Assembly: GCA_046729975.1 (NCBI GenBank)
Contig: JBKPHS010000212.1
Span: forward strand, 1-16,436
Source: JBKPHS01 sp046729975
Lineage (GTDB): Bacteria; Actinomycetota; Thermoleophilia; Solirubrobacterales; Thermoleophilaceae
Reading direction: 5' to 3'
DNA length: 16,436 nt
The position numbers and the translations under genes were made by a program. Below, one piece after another: positions 6,684 to 13,428 of this stretch. Under the pieces are notes generated by a model. That model was not told where the DNA came from and searched no databases. It worked only from the letters and a program-made list of their open reading frames with translations. Within the stretch, counting starts at the first letter, position 1. Each line of letters starts with the position of its first letter.

Positions 6684-9069
6684 GGAGCCGGCCTCCGATC
6701 CCTTCGAGCTGCCGCTCGATGGTCGTGCGCAGCTCGGCGACCTCCTCGTCGGTCAACGTCCGGTCCGGTGCCCGGAACTCGAGCCGCAGCGCCACGGACT
6801 TGCTGCCCTCGCCCACCTGCTCGCCTCGGTAGACGTCGAACAGCCGCAGCCGCTCGAGCAGCTCGCCGGCGCCTTGGCGCACCAGTCCCTCCACGTCCGC
6901 CGCCGGCACGTCCTCGTCGACAACCACGGCGATGTCCTGGATCACGGCGGGGAAGCTCGAGAAGGCGCGGAAGCGAGGCACGTCCGGCGCCAGCTCGGCC
7001 ACCAGGTCGAGGTCGAGCTCGAACGCCGCCGCGCCCTCGAGGTCCCAATCACGTGCCACGAGGGGATGCAGCTCGCCGATCCAGCCGAGCTCGCGGTCGC
7101 CCGTGCCGTTGATCGACGCCGAGCGGCCCGGGTGGAGAAATGGACGCGGGGCCGGCTGCGCCGACCATTCCACCCCCACCGACGAGAGCAGGCCCTCGAG
7201 CACGCCGCGGGCCGCGGGGAAGTCCGCCGCGTCCATCAGCACCGCGACGTGCTGCCGCTCGTCGGCCGGCGTCGCTCCGCGCGGGCTCCCTTCGGGGGCG
7301 TCCAGGGGACCGGCGGCGCGGTAGACGTGGGCAGACTCGAACAGCGCGGCGCCGGGCCGCCCGTGGGCCGCGTTGTGGCGCGCCGCGTCGAGCAGGCCGG
7401 GCAGGAGCAACGGGCGCATGACGCTCTGCTCCTCGCTCAGGGGGTTGGCGATCCGCAGCAGTGGCAGGTCCCCGAGGCGCAGCCGCGCGATCGCTTCCGG
7501 CGAGGTGAAGCTCCAGGTCACGACCTCGTAGAGCCCGCGGTCGCGGAGCGCGTCCTCGACCCTGCGGCGGAGCCGTTGCTCCGGCGTCAGCCTTCCCACC
7601 GCCTGTCGCCGGGCCGGCAGGGTGGTGGGAAGCTTGTCGAGCCCGTGCACGCGCGCGACCTCCTCGATCAGGTCGGCCTCCCGCTGCACGTCCGAGTCGC
7701 GCCAGCTCGGCACGGTGACGTGGACGCTGCCGTCCTCGGCACGGGGCTCGAAGCCGAGCCGCGACAGGATCGCGACGACCTCGTCGGAGGGGATCGTTTC
7801 GCCCAGGAGGCGCTCGAGGCGCGCGAGCCGCAGCTCGAGGCGCCGCGGCTCGACCGGCCGCGGGTAGGCGTCGATCGTCCCGGGCACCATCCGCGCGTCG
7901 CAGAGGTCGACCATCAGTCGCGCGGCGATTCGCTGGGCGGCGATCGCCTGCTCGGGATGGAGCTGCTTCTCGAAGCGCGCGGAGGCCTCGGTGCGCAGTC
8001 CGAGCCTGGACGAGGTGCGCAGGATGTTCGGCCCCACCCAGGTCGCCACCTCCATCAGCACCCGGGTCGTCCGATCGGAGACCTCCGAGATCTGCCCGCC
8101 CATGATCCCCGCGATGCCGCTCGGCCCCTCGACGTCGCAGACAAGCGCCACAGACGGGTCGAACTCGCGCTCGACGCCGTCGAGCGTGGTCATCCGCTCG
8201 CCGTCACGTGCCCTGCGCACGACGATCCGCGAGCCGCGCACCTCGTCGAGGTCGAAGGCATGCAGCGGCTGGCCGGTGAGCAGCATCACGTAGTTGGTGA
8301 TGTCCACTACGTTCGAGATCGGCCTCTGCCCGGCTGCCATCAGCCGCTGCTTTAGCCAGTACGGCGACGGCCCGATCTTCGCGTCCTCGAACACGCGGGC
8401 CGTGAAGCGCAGGCAGATGTCGGGGTCCGCGATCTCGACCGACGCGTGATCCTCGACCCGATCGGAGCCGGAGGGCTCGGCGTCCCCTGCGGCGGGGTCC
8501 GGCGCGAGGGGTGCGGCGGTGAGCGCGTGCACCTCGCGCGCCAGGCCGTAGACCCCGAGGCAGTCCGGCCGGTTCGGGTTGATCTCGAAGTCGAGCACCT
8601 CGTCGAGGATCGGCAGCTGCTCGGCGAGCGGAGCGCCGGCCGGCGCCTCGTCGGGGAGGACCATGATGCCCGCATGGTCATCGCCGATCCCGACCTCGTC
8701 CTCGGCCAGGATCATGCCGCTCGAGACCACCCCGCGAAGATTCGTCTCGCCGAGCCGGCCGCCGTCGGGCATCACCGCTCCGGGACGCGCGACCGCCACC
8801 GTCTGGCCCTCCGCGACGTTCGGCGCCCCGCAGACGATCGTGCGCGGCTCGCCCCGGCCGTCGTCGACCTTGCAGACGGTCAGCCTGTCGGCGTCCGGGT
8901 GTTGCGCCACCTCGAGCACCTTGCCTACGACGAACTCGCCCGGGTCGCCGACGCCAACGCGATCGATCCGGCCGAGCTCGACGCCCGCCAGGGTGAGCCG
9001 CTCGGCGATCTCCACGGCCGGAAGCCCGGGATCGCAGTAGGACCGTAGCCAGCTGACCGGGACTCTCAC
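6676..9069 (-). CDS. pheT: Phenylalanyl-tRNA synthetase beta subunit
   Basis: This is the 797-residue beta subunit of the alpha2-beta2 PheRS, which charges tRNA-Phe. The N-terminus MRVPVSWLRSYC is typical of PheT. An EMAP-like tRNA-binding domain (GEFVVGKVLEVAQHPDADRL) follows, then the B3/B4 region that carries editing and the B5 domain. Next are the catalytic-like core (LLRIANPLSEEQSVMRPLLLPGLL) and a C-terminal FDX-ACB anticodon-binding domain (RFRAFSSFPAVIQDIAVVVDEDV onward). The start is GTG 9069 in a GTGA overlap with the pheS stop (9066-9069). The frame is open further upstream inside pheS, but that part does not resemble PheT. The 3' end overlaps argC by 8 bases. Confidence 0.97.
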   Translation of the reverse strand: MRVPVSWLRSYCDPGLPAVEIAERLTLAGVELGRIDRVGVGDPGEFVVGKVLEVAQHPDADRLTVCKVDDGRGEPRTIVCGAPNVAEGQTVAVARPGAVMPDGGRLGETNLRGVVSSGMILAEDEVGIGDDHAGIMVLPDEAPAGAPLAEQLPILDEVLDFEINPNRPDCLGVYGLAREVHALTAAPLAPDPAAGDAEPSGSDRVEDHASVEIADPDICLRFTARVFEDAKIGPSPYWLKQRLMAAGQRPISNVVDITNYVMLLTGQPLHAFDLDEVRGSRIVVRRARDGERMTTLDGVEREFDPSVALVCDVEGPSGIAGIMGGQISEVSDRTTRVLMEVATWVGPNILRTSSRLGLRTEASARFEKQLHPEQAIAAQRIAARLMVDLCDARMVPGTIDAYPRPVEPRRLELRLARLERLLGETIPSDEVVAILSRLGFEPRAEDGSVHVTVPSWRDSDVQREADLIEEVARVHGLDKLPTTLPARRQAVGRLTPEQRLRRRVEDALRDRGLYEVVTWSFTSPEAIARLRLGDLPLLRIANPLSEEQSVMRPLLLPGLLDAARHNAAHGRPGAALFESAHVYRAAGPLDAPEGSPRGATPADERQHVAVLMDAADFPAARGVLEGLLSSVGVEWSAQPAPRPFLHPGRSASINGTGDRELGWIGELHPLVARDWDLEGAAAFELDLDLVAELAPDVPRFRAFSSFPAVIQDIAVVVDEDVPAADVEGLVRQGAGELLERLRLFDVYRGEQVGEGSKSVALRLEFRAPDRTLTDEEVAELRTTIERQLEGIGGRLRA
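6692..6696 (-). promoter_or_regulatory. Ribosome binding site of argC (GGAGG)
   Basis: On the minus strand GGAGG lies 8 nt before the argC GTG at 6683, inside the last codons of pheT. It is one of the few strong Shine-Dalgarno sites in the chain. It supports choosing GTG 6683 and suggests that argC can be loaded independently of pheT termination. Confidence 0.7.
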
Positions 9070-10133
9070 CGGAACTGCTCCAGGAGCCGCAGGTCGTTGT
9101 CGAACAGCATCCGCAGGTCCGGCACGCCGTGCTTCAGCAGCGCGATCCGGTCGATGCCCATGCCGAACGCGAAGCCCTGGATGCGCTCGGGGTCGTAGCC
9201 GTTCTCCTCGACGAAGCCGAAGACGTTCGGATCGACCATCCCCGAGCCGAGGATCTCGATCCAGCCCGTGCCCTTGCAGAGCGGGTCGCGGGAGCCGTCG
9301 CGGAGCCAGCCAGAGCCGCCGCACCGGAAGCAGGAGATGTCCACCTCCACGCTCGGCTCGGTGAACGGGAAGTAACCGCCGCGCAGGCGAACCTCGCGGT
9401 CCTCGCCGAACATCCCGCGGGCGAACTCCAGAAGCACGCCCTGCAGATCGGCGAGCGTGATGTCCTCGTCGACCGCCAGCCCTTCCAGCTGGTGGAACAT
9501 CGGTGTGTGGCTGGCGTCCGAGTCGCGGCGGTACACGCGGCCGGGGATGACGATGTAGATCGGCGGTGGCTGGAGCTCCATCGCCCGCACCTGCATCGGC
9601 GAGGTATGCGTTCGCAACACGACTTCATTCGCGAGGTAGAACGTGTCCTGGAGCAGCCGCGCCGGATGGTCGGGCGGGATGTTGAGCGCAGTGAAGTTGT
9701 AGTAGTCGTACTCGACCTCGGGCCCCTCGACCACGTCGAACCCGAGCCCGACGAAGATGTCCTCCATCTCCCGGCGCGTCTGCGTGACGAGGTGAAGCGC
9801 GCCGGGGGGGCGAGGCGGATCGCCGGGCAGTGTCACGTCGATGCGGTCCTCCGCGAGCCGGCGCTCCAGCTGACCGGCCTCGACCTCGACAGAGCGCTCT
9901 GCGAGCAGCGTCTCGAGCGCCTGATGCGCCGCGTTCGCCGCCTGACCCGTCGGCCCCCGCTGCTCGGGCGCCAGCTCGCCGATCGAGCGCAGCACGCCGG
10001 TCAGCTCAGACTTGCGGCCGAGGTAGCGGACCCGTAGCTCCTCGAGCTCGGCCGCGCTGCTCGCCGCCCGAATCGCCGCCTCGGCCTCGCGCCGCAACTC
10101 GTCGAGCCGGCTCGTTGCTGGCGCGTCAGCCAT
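9066..10133 (-). CDS. pheS: Phenylalanyl-tRNA synthetase alpha subunit
   Basis: This 355-residue alpha subunit is the catalytic class-II aaRS subunit of PheRS. An N-terminal coiled-coil arm (about 8-95) contains the conserved RYLGRKSELT. The catalytic core has motif 2 around GRVYRRDSDASHTPMFHQLEG (198-218), the substrate-binding FRGGYFPFTEPS-like segment (RLRGGYFPFTEPSVEV), and motif 3 in GFAFGMGIDRIALLKHGV (320-337). The metal-binding-like loop has only three cysteines (268, 271, 286), and the usual GC after CxxCxGxG is replaced by a longer GWLRDGSRDPL insertion before CKGTGW. The start ATG 10133 lies 8 bases inside the tsnR-like gene, with AGGATGG about 7-12 nt upstream. Confidence 0.97.
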   Translation of the reverse strand: MADAPATSRLDELRREAEAAIRAASSAAELEELRVRYLGRKSELTGVLRSIGELAPEQRGPTGQAANAAHQALETLLAERSVEVEAGQLERRLAEDRIDVTLPGDPPRPPGALHLVTQTRREMEDIFVGLGFDVVEGPEVEYDYYNFTALNIPPDHPARLLQDTFYLANEVVLRTHTSPMQVRAMELQPPPIYIVIPGRVYRRDSDASHTPMFHQLEGLAVDEDITLADLQGVLLEFARGMFGEDREVRLRGGYFPFTEPSVEVDISCFRCGGSGWLRDGSRDPLCKGTGWIEILGSGMVDPNVFGFVEENGYDPERIQGFAFGMGIDRIALLKHGVPDLRMLFDNDLRLLEQFR

Positions 10134-10809
10134 GGCGGGCCATCCTATTCGTGGCTTGGTACAGCGCAACGGTCGCGGCCATCGCGACGTTGAGGGACTC
10201 TGGGCCGCCCGGCTGCATAGGTATCCGGGCGGTCCTGTCGGCTGCGTCGAGCAGCTCCCGCGGCACGCCCTCGCGTTCGGCGCCGAGGCAGATCACGAGC
10301 GGGGGCTCGAGCTCGAGCGAGTCGAGCGGCGCCTGCGCGGAGGCGTCGAGCACCAGCTTCGAGCCCGGCACGTCGGCGAGCTCGGCGCGCGCGGGCGGGC
10401 GCGCGAAGACCGAGCCCATGCTCGCCCGGACCGCCTTCGGCGAGTAGGGGTCCGCGCAGCCGGGGCCGAGCACCACCGGTCCGTCGGCGAAGGCATGCGC
10501 CGAGCGGATCACCGCGCCGACGTTGCCCGGGTCCCTGACGCCGTACAGGTACACCGACACCGCGCCGCCCGGTTCCGACCAGCGCTGGCGATAGACGCCG
10601 ATCGCCTCTGTGCCCGATCCGAGGCTGCTCACCTGGTCGAGCAACGCGGGCTCGACGTCCTCGCCGGCGACGAGCGCGAACACCGGGTCAACCCCGCTGT
10701 CGAGCAGGTCGCGCCCCTCCGCCACGAACAAGCCGAGCTCCTCCCGGTGCTTTCGCTGATGGAGCTTGCGGATGAGCTTGAGCTTGTCGTTGTGGGCTGA
10801 TGTGATCAC
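10126..10809 (-). CDS. SpoU-family (TrmH/TsnR-like) RNA 2'-O-methyltransferase
   Basis: This protein has about 227 residues from GTG 10809. SpoU enzymes are knotted (SPOUT) methyltransferases that 2'-O-methylate rRNA or tRNA riboses. All three family motifs are visible: motif 1 YGVRDPGNVGAVIRSA (89-104), motif 2 VICLGAEREGVP (172-183), and motif 3 ARIPMQPGGPESLNVAMA (194-211). The N-terminus ITSAHNDKLKLIRKL matches the substrate-binding domain of tsnR/rlmB relatives, which favours GTG 10809. That codon, however, has no Shine-Dalgarno and sits 11 nt from a terminator stem. TTG 10731, behind a strong GGGAGGAG, is an alternative that would lose 26 residues. In mycobacteria the equivalent gene is tsnR between rplT and pheS; the target nucleotide here cannot be read from sequence. 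Confidence 0.9.
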   Translation of the reverse strand: MITSAHNDKLKLIRKLHQRKHREELGLFVAEGRDLLDSGVDPVFALVAGEDVEPALLDQVSSLGSGTEAIGVYRQRWSEPGGAVSVYLYGVRDPGNVGAVIRSAHAFADGPVVLGPGCADPYSPKAVRASMGSVFARPPARAELADVPGSKLVLDASAQAPLDSLELEPPLVICLGAEREGVPRELLDAADRTARIPMQPGGPESLNVAMAATVALYQATNRMARHG

Positions 10810-10812
10810 TGG

Positions 10813-10842
10813 AAACAAAAGGGGCGCCTCGCTGGGCGCCCC
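10813..10842 (-). terminator. Intrinsic terminator after rplT
   Basis: Read on the minus strand, an 8-bp perfect GC stem (arms 10835-10842 and 10821-10828, GGGGCGCC with GGCGCCCC) encloses a 6-nt loop. It is followed by TTTTGTTT (10820-10813). This is a textbook Rho-independent terminator for the rpmI-rplT transcript, 29 bp beyond the rplT stop. It ends 3 nt before the proposed start of the tsnR-like gene, so it may also act as an attenuator controlling read-through into the pheST-arg series. Confidence 0.85.
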
Positions 10843-10870
10843 GGGAGTGGTGCTCGAACGGCTTCTGCGA

Positions 10871-11230
10871 TCAGGCAGCCGCCGCCTCCCGGGCGCGCTC
10901 GGCAAACCGTCGGAACGTCTCAGGGTCGCGGACGGCGATGTCCGCGAGGACCTTGCGGTCGAGCTCGACGCCCGCCTCGCGCAGGCCGTGCATGAGCTCG
11001 CTGTAGCTCAGGCCCTCGCGGCGCGCGGCGGCGTTGATACGCGTGATCCACAGGCGCCGGAAGTCGCGCTTGCGGTTGCGCCGATCGCGGTACGCGTAGG
11101 TGTCGGACTTGAGCAGCTGCTCCTTGGCCCGCTTGTAGCTCGAGTGCTTCTGCCCGCGATAGCCCTTCGCGCGCTCGAGCACCGCGCGGCGCTTCTTGCG
11201 TGCGTGAACGGAGCGCTTGACGCGGCTCAC
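10871..11230 (-). CDS. rplT: Large ribosomal subunit protein bL20
   Basis: This 119-residue, strongly basic protein of the 50S subunit binds 23S rRNA early in assembly. The N-terminal extension RVKRSVHARKKRRAVLERAKGYRG and the globular part DFRRLWITRINAAARREGLSYSELMHGL match the family throughout, and the length is standard. The start GTG 11230 overlaps the rpmI stop in GTGA (11227-11230). In many bacteria L20 represses its own operon through a leader structure; no such leader can be assigned in the short region before rpmI. An intrinsic terminator follows the stop. Confidence 0.97.
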   Translation of the reverse strand: MSRVKRSVHARKKRRAVLERAKGYRGQKHSSYKRAKEQLLKSDTYAYRDRRNRKRDFRRLWITRINAAARREGLSYSELMHGLREAGVELDRKVLADIAVRDPETFRRFAERAREAAAA

Positions 11231-11421
11231 TTGCGCATCAGCTCCCTGACGCGCTCGGTGTCGGGGGCGGATATCACGACCGGCCGGCCGAGCCGGCGCT
11301 TGCGCTTCGCGTCCTTCTTGCCGAGGTTGTGGCTGGTCATCGCGTGACGGGCTAGCAGCTTGCCCTTCGCGGTGATCTTGAAGCGCTTCTTCGCGCCCGA
11401 GTGGGTCCTCTGCTTGGGCAT
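11227..11421 (-). CDS. rpmI: Large ribosomal subunit protein bL35
   Basis: This is a 64-residue basic 50S ribosomal protein. MPKQRTHSGAKKRFKITAKG at the start and the LGKKDAKRKRRLGRPVVI middle are the family signatures. The start ATG 11421 gives exactly the expected N-terminus; GGTGG a few bases upstream (11427-11431) may serve as a weak ribosome site. The stop overlaps rplT in GTGA, so L35 and L20 are translationally coupled. In most bacteria infC lies directly upstream; here an opposite-strand methyltransferase gene intervenes, so rpmI-rplT need a promoter in the 86-bp divergent gap or inside that gene. Confidence 0.97.
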   Translation of the reverse strand: MPKQRTHSGAKKRFKITAKGKLLARHAMTSHNLGKKDAKRKRRLGRPVVISAPDTERVRELMRK

Positions 11422-11507
11422 GGCGGCCACCAAGTTAAGCAGACGACTTGCGCCCCGCCCCGGTCGCCGCCAGAGTTCCGGCAGCAATCCAGCCGAAAGG
11501 ATTTCCG
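11422..11507. other. Divergent intergenic region between rpmI and the methyltransferase gene
   Basis: These 86 bp separate two genes that start in opposite directions, so promoters for both are expected here or nearby. I see an interrupted inverted repeat, caagt (11431-11435) with acttg (11446-11450), and a Shine-Dalgarno for the plus-strand gene. No -35/-10 pair of good quality is visible on either strand. The region is less GC-rich than its surroundings at both ends. Confidence 0.4.
11495..11500 (+). promoter_or_regulatory. Ribosome binding site of the methyltransferase gene (GAAAGG)
   Basis: GAAAGG ends 7 nt before ATG 11508. It decides the start of this gene in favour of MATAPHDAL over the earlier in-frame ATG 11448. 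Confidence 0.65.
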
Positions 11508-12584
11508 ATGGCGACGGCCCCGCACGATGCCCTGGTGGAGCGCATCTTCAGCTCCGTGCTCGGAATGGCCGACGTGTACATGGTCTACGTCGGAGACCGG
11601 CTCGGCCTCTACGAGGCTCTGGCCCCCGCGGGCGGGACGGCCTCCCAGGTGGCGGCCGCCACGGGCACGAACGAGCGCTACGTGCGCGAGTGGCTCGAGC
11701 ACCAGGCCGTGGCGGGAATGGTCGACGTCGACGACCCGAGCGCAGGCGCCACGGAGCGCCGCTACAGCCTGCCGCCGGGCCGCCAGGAGGTGCTGCTCGA
11801 CCGCGACAGCCTGAGCTACATGGCCGCGTTCACGCGCATGATGGCGGGGATAGTCCGGCCGCTGCCCGACGTGCTCGAGGCGTTCCGCTCCGGGGGCGGC
11901 GTGCCGTACGCGCGCTACGACGCCGACTTCCTCGAGGGACAGGCCGACATGAATCGCGTGCAGTTCGTCAACCTGCTCGGCAGCCAGTGGCTCGCGGCCC
12001 TGCCCGACGTTCGGGCCCGGCTCGAGGCCGAGCCGCCAGCCCGAGTGGCCGACGTCGCGTGCGGCGGGGGCTGGTCAACGATTGCGATCGCGCGCGCGTA
12101 TCCGGAGGCCCGCGTGGACGGCATCGACCTCGACCAGGCGTCGATCGCGCTCGCCGAGAAGAACCTGGCGTCCGAGGGACTCGACGACCGCGTGACGTTC
12201 CAGGTCGCGGACGCTGCCGACCCCAGGCTGAGCGGCCGCTACGACCTGGTCACGGTGTTCGAGGCGATTCACGACATGTCACGTCCGGTGGACGCGCTGC
12301 GCGGGATCCGGGCGCTGCTCGCGGATGGCGGCGTCGCGCTCGTGGCCGACGAGCGCGTGGCGGACAGCTTCACCGCTCCGGGTGATGAGGTCGAGCGACT
12401 GATGTACGCCTGGAGCGTGCTCCACTGCCTGCCCGTCGGGATGGCGGAGCAGCCGTCTGCCGCGACCGGAACCGTCATGCGCGCCGACACCCTGCGGGAA
12501 TACGCGCGCGAGGCCGGCTTCTCCAGCGTCGAGGAGCTGCCGATCGAGAACGACTTCTGGCGCTTCTACCGGCTCGAGCCCTGA
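11508..12584 (+). CDS. SAM-dependent methyltransferase with N-terminal winged-helix domain
   Basis: This is a 358-residue protein. Residues about 20-75 form a winged-helix-like domain (DRLGLYEALA, TASQVAAATGTNERYVREWLEHQAVAGMV) of the type found in front of O-methyltransferase-like enzymes. The class-I SAM-binding motif is VADVACGGGWSTIAI (180-194), followed by the acidic strand end VDGIDLD (203-209). Later core motifs are DLVTVFEAIHDMSRP (246-260) and ALLADGGVALVADE (269-282). The overall plan resembles the mycobacterial Rv2258c-like family, whose substrates are unknown to me, so none is proposed. It may be a small-molecule methyltransferase or a regulator. The start ATG 11508 has GAAAGG upstream. 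Codon use is as GC-rich as its neighbours. It is the only complete plus-strand gene here, and it splits infC from rpmI. Confidence 0.88.
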   Translation: MATAPHDALVERIFSSVLGMADVYMVYVGDRLGLYEALAPAGGTASQVAAATGTNERYVREWLEHQAVAGMVDVDDPSAGATERRYSLPPGRQEVLLDRDSLSYMAAFTRMMAGIVRPLPDVLEAFRSGGGVPYARYDADFLEGQADMNRVQFVNLLGSQWLAALPDVRARLEAEPPARVADVACGGGWSTIAIARAYPEARVDGIDLDQASIALAEKNLASEGLDDRVTFQVADAADPRLSGRYDLVTVFEAIHDMSRPVDALRGIRALLADGGVALVADERVADSFTAPGDEVERLMYAWSVLHCLPVGMAEQPSAATGTVMRADTLREYAREAGFSSVEELPIENDFWRFYRLEP

Positions 12585-12667
12585 CCGGCTAAGAGCCCTG
12601 TGTTAAGGGGTCTGACCCCTTGTTAAGGGGTATGACCCCTTAATAGGTAGCCGCGACCGGCTAAGAG
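12583..12667. repeat. 13-bp direct repeats flanking a palindromic insert
   Basis: gaccggctaagag occurs exactly at 12583-12595 and again at 12655-12667. The first copy begins in the methyltransferase stop codon. The second contains the infC stop (cta 12661-12663, TAG on the minus strand). The 59 bp between them hold two tandem palindromes. Collapsing one copy and the insert leaves both genes and both stop codons intact, only 4 bp apart. This is what a target-site duplication around a small inserted element would look like; a recombination-made duplication is the alternative. Confidence 0.7.
12601..12643. repeat. Two tandem 20-bp palindromic units; possible bidirectional terminator
   Basis: Units 12601-12620 and 12621-12640 are identical except for one base (c versus a at the twelfth position). 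Unit 1 holds aaggggtc/gacccctt (12605-12612 and 12614-12621) around one base. Unit 2 holds ttaaggggt/accccttaa (12623-12631 and 12635-12643) around three bases. Being palindromic, they can fold in RNA from either strand and lie between two converging genes, so they could terminate both. The T-runs are short. Similar GGGGTC(A/T)GACCCC palindromes recur in many genomes as REP-like sequences, as far as I know; that link is recollection, not shown here. Confidence 0.75.
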
Positions 12668-13317
12668 GCTTGGCGGGCCGCGGGTTGCTCCGGCGCTTCC
12701 GCCTCGACAGGGGCGGCGGTGTCCGGCTGGCGGGCCTCCGGCTGCTGCGCCTCCTGCTTGCGCTCCTCGCGCTGCTTCACCGGCCCCAGCATCATCGTCA
12801 TGTTCCGGCCGTCGAGGTTGGGTCGCTGCTCGATCGTGCCGAGCTCGGCCACGTCCTCCGCGAGTCGCATCAGCAGCCGCTCGCCGCGCTCGGGATGGGA
12901 GGTCTCTCGACCGCGAAACATGATCGTGACCTTCACCTTGCTGTCGTTGCGCAGGAAGCGTTGGACGTGGCCCTTCTTCGTCTCGTAGTCCTGGTCCGCG
13001 ATCTTCGGCCGCAGCTTGATCTCGCGGACCGTGATGTTCTTCTGGTGCTTGCGCGCCGCTTTCGCCTTCTGGGCCTGCTCGTACTTGTACTTGGAGTAGT
13101 CGAGCACCCGCGTGACCGGCGGGCGTGCCTCCGCCGCCACCTCGACGAGGTCGAGGTCGCGCTCCTGGGCGTACCGCAGCGCGTCCTCGGTCTTGACGAC
13201 GCCGACCTGATTGCCGTCCTCACCGATCAGACGGACCTCCGGCACGCGGATCATCTCGTTGATTCGGGTGAGATCCCGCTCAGGCGGGCGCCGATCGAAC
13301 CTACGTGGGATCGGCAC
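12661..13317 (-). CDS. infC: Translation initiation factor IF-3
   Basis: This 218-residue factor binds the 30S subunit, blocks premature 50S joining and checks the start codon. The N-domain shows RINEMIRVPEVRLIGEDGNQVGVV (18-41) and DLDLVEVAAEARPPVTRVLDYSKYKYE. The C-domain shows KEIKLRPKI-like REIKLRPKIADQDYETKKGHVQRFL and VTIMFRGRE. The family is usually about 170-180 residues; here a low-complexity tail of about 38 residues rich in Gln, Pro, Ala and Glu (from about 181) extends the C-terminus. The start is GTG 13317 with no clear Shine-Dalgarno. E. coli infC uses a rare AUU for autoregulation; GTG here does not show that device. A promoter lies about 110 bp upstream. Confidence 0.96.
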   Translation of the reverse strand: MPIPRRFDRRPPERDLTRINEMIRVPEVRLIGEDGNQVGVVKTEDALRYAQERDLDLVEVAAEARPPVTRVLDYSKYKYEQAQKAKAARKHQKNITVREIKLRPKIADQDYETKKGHVQRFLRNDSKVKVTIMFRGRETSHPERGERLLMRLAEDVAELGTIEQRPNLDGRNMTMMLGPVKQREERKQEAQQPEARQPDTAAPVEAEAPEQPAARQAS

Positions 13318-13422
13318 TAGGCGGAGACCTGGCTGGACTTCAAAGGCGAGTGGAGGACCGGAATCGAGAGGAGGGGCACGGGCGCGTCAGCTGGTGCGCG
13401 GTGTGAAGGTGCCCTGCATTCA
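13318..13422 (-). other. Structured 5' leader of infC
   Basis: About 105 nt would be transcribed before the infC start if the promoter below is right. It can form a stem from arms 13409-13414 and 13374-13379 (GGGCAC with GTGCCC on the minus strand), enclosing a smaller GCGC/GCGC stem (13396-13399 with 13382-13385). A near repeat, CGCCTCTGAA and CGCCTTTGAA on the minus strand, occurs at its two ends (within 13419-13431 and 13339-13351). Leaders of infC-rpmI-rplT operons are regulatory in other bacteria; whether this one is, is inference. Confidence 0.4.
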
Positions 13423-13428
13423 GAGGCG

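Noticed and set aside
5838..8355. Long plus-strand open frames opposite argC and pheT (for example 5838-7112 and 6874-8355)
   Set aside because: They mirror codons of argC and pheT, show repetitive Arg/Ala/Gly/Val/Asp composition and have no family features.
11422..11507. Promoters for rpmI or the methyltransferase
   Set aside because: Several partial hexamers can be picked (for example TTGCGC then CAGAGT on the plus strand), but none has both elements convincing, so no promoter is called.
11461..12667. Insertion of the methyltransferase gene as a whole transposon
   Set aside because: The 13-bp repeats flank only the 59-bp palindromic insert, not the gene. I found no matching repeat near 11421-11507 and no transposase, so a transposon carrying the gene is not supported.
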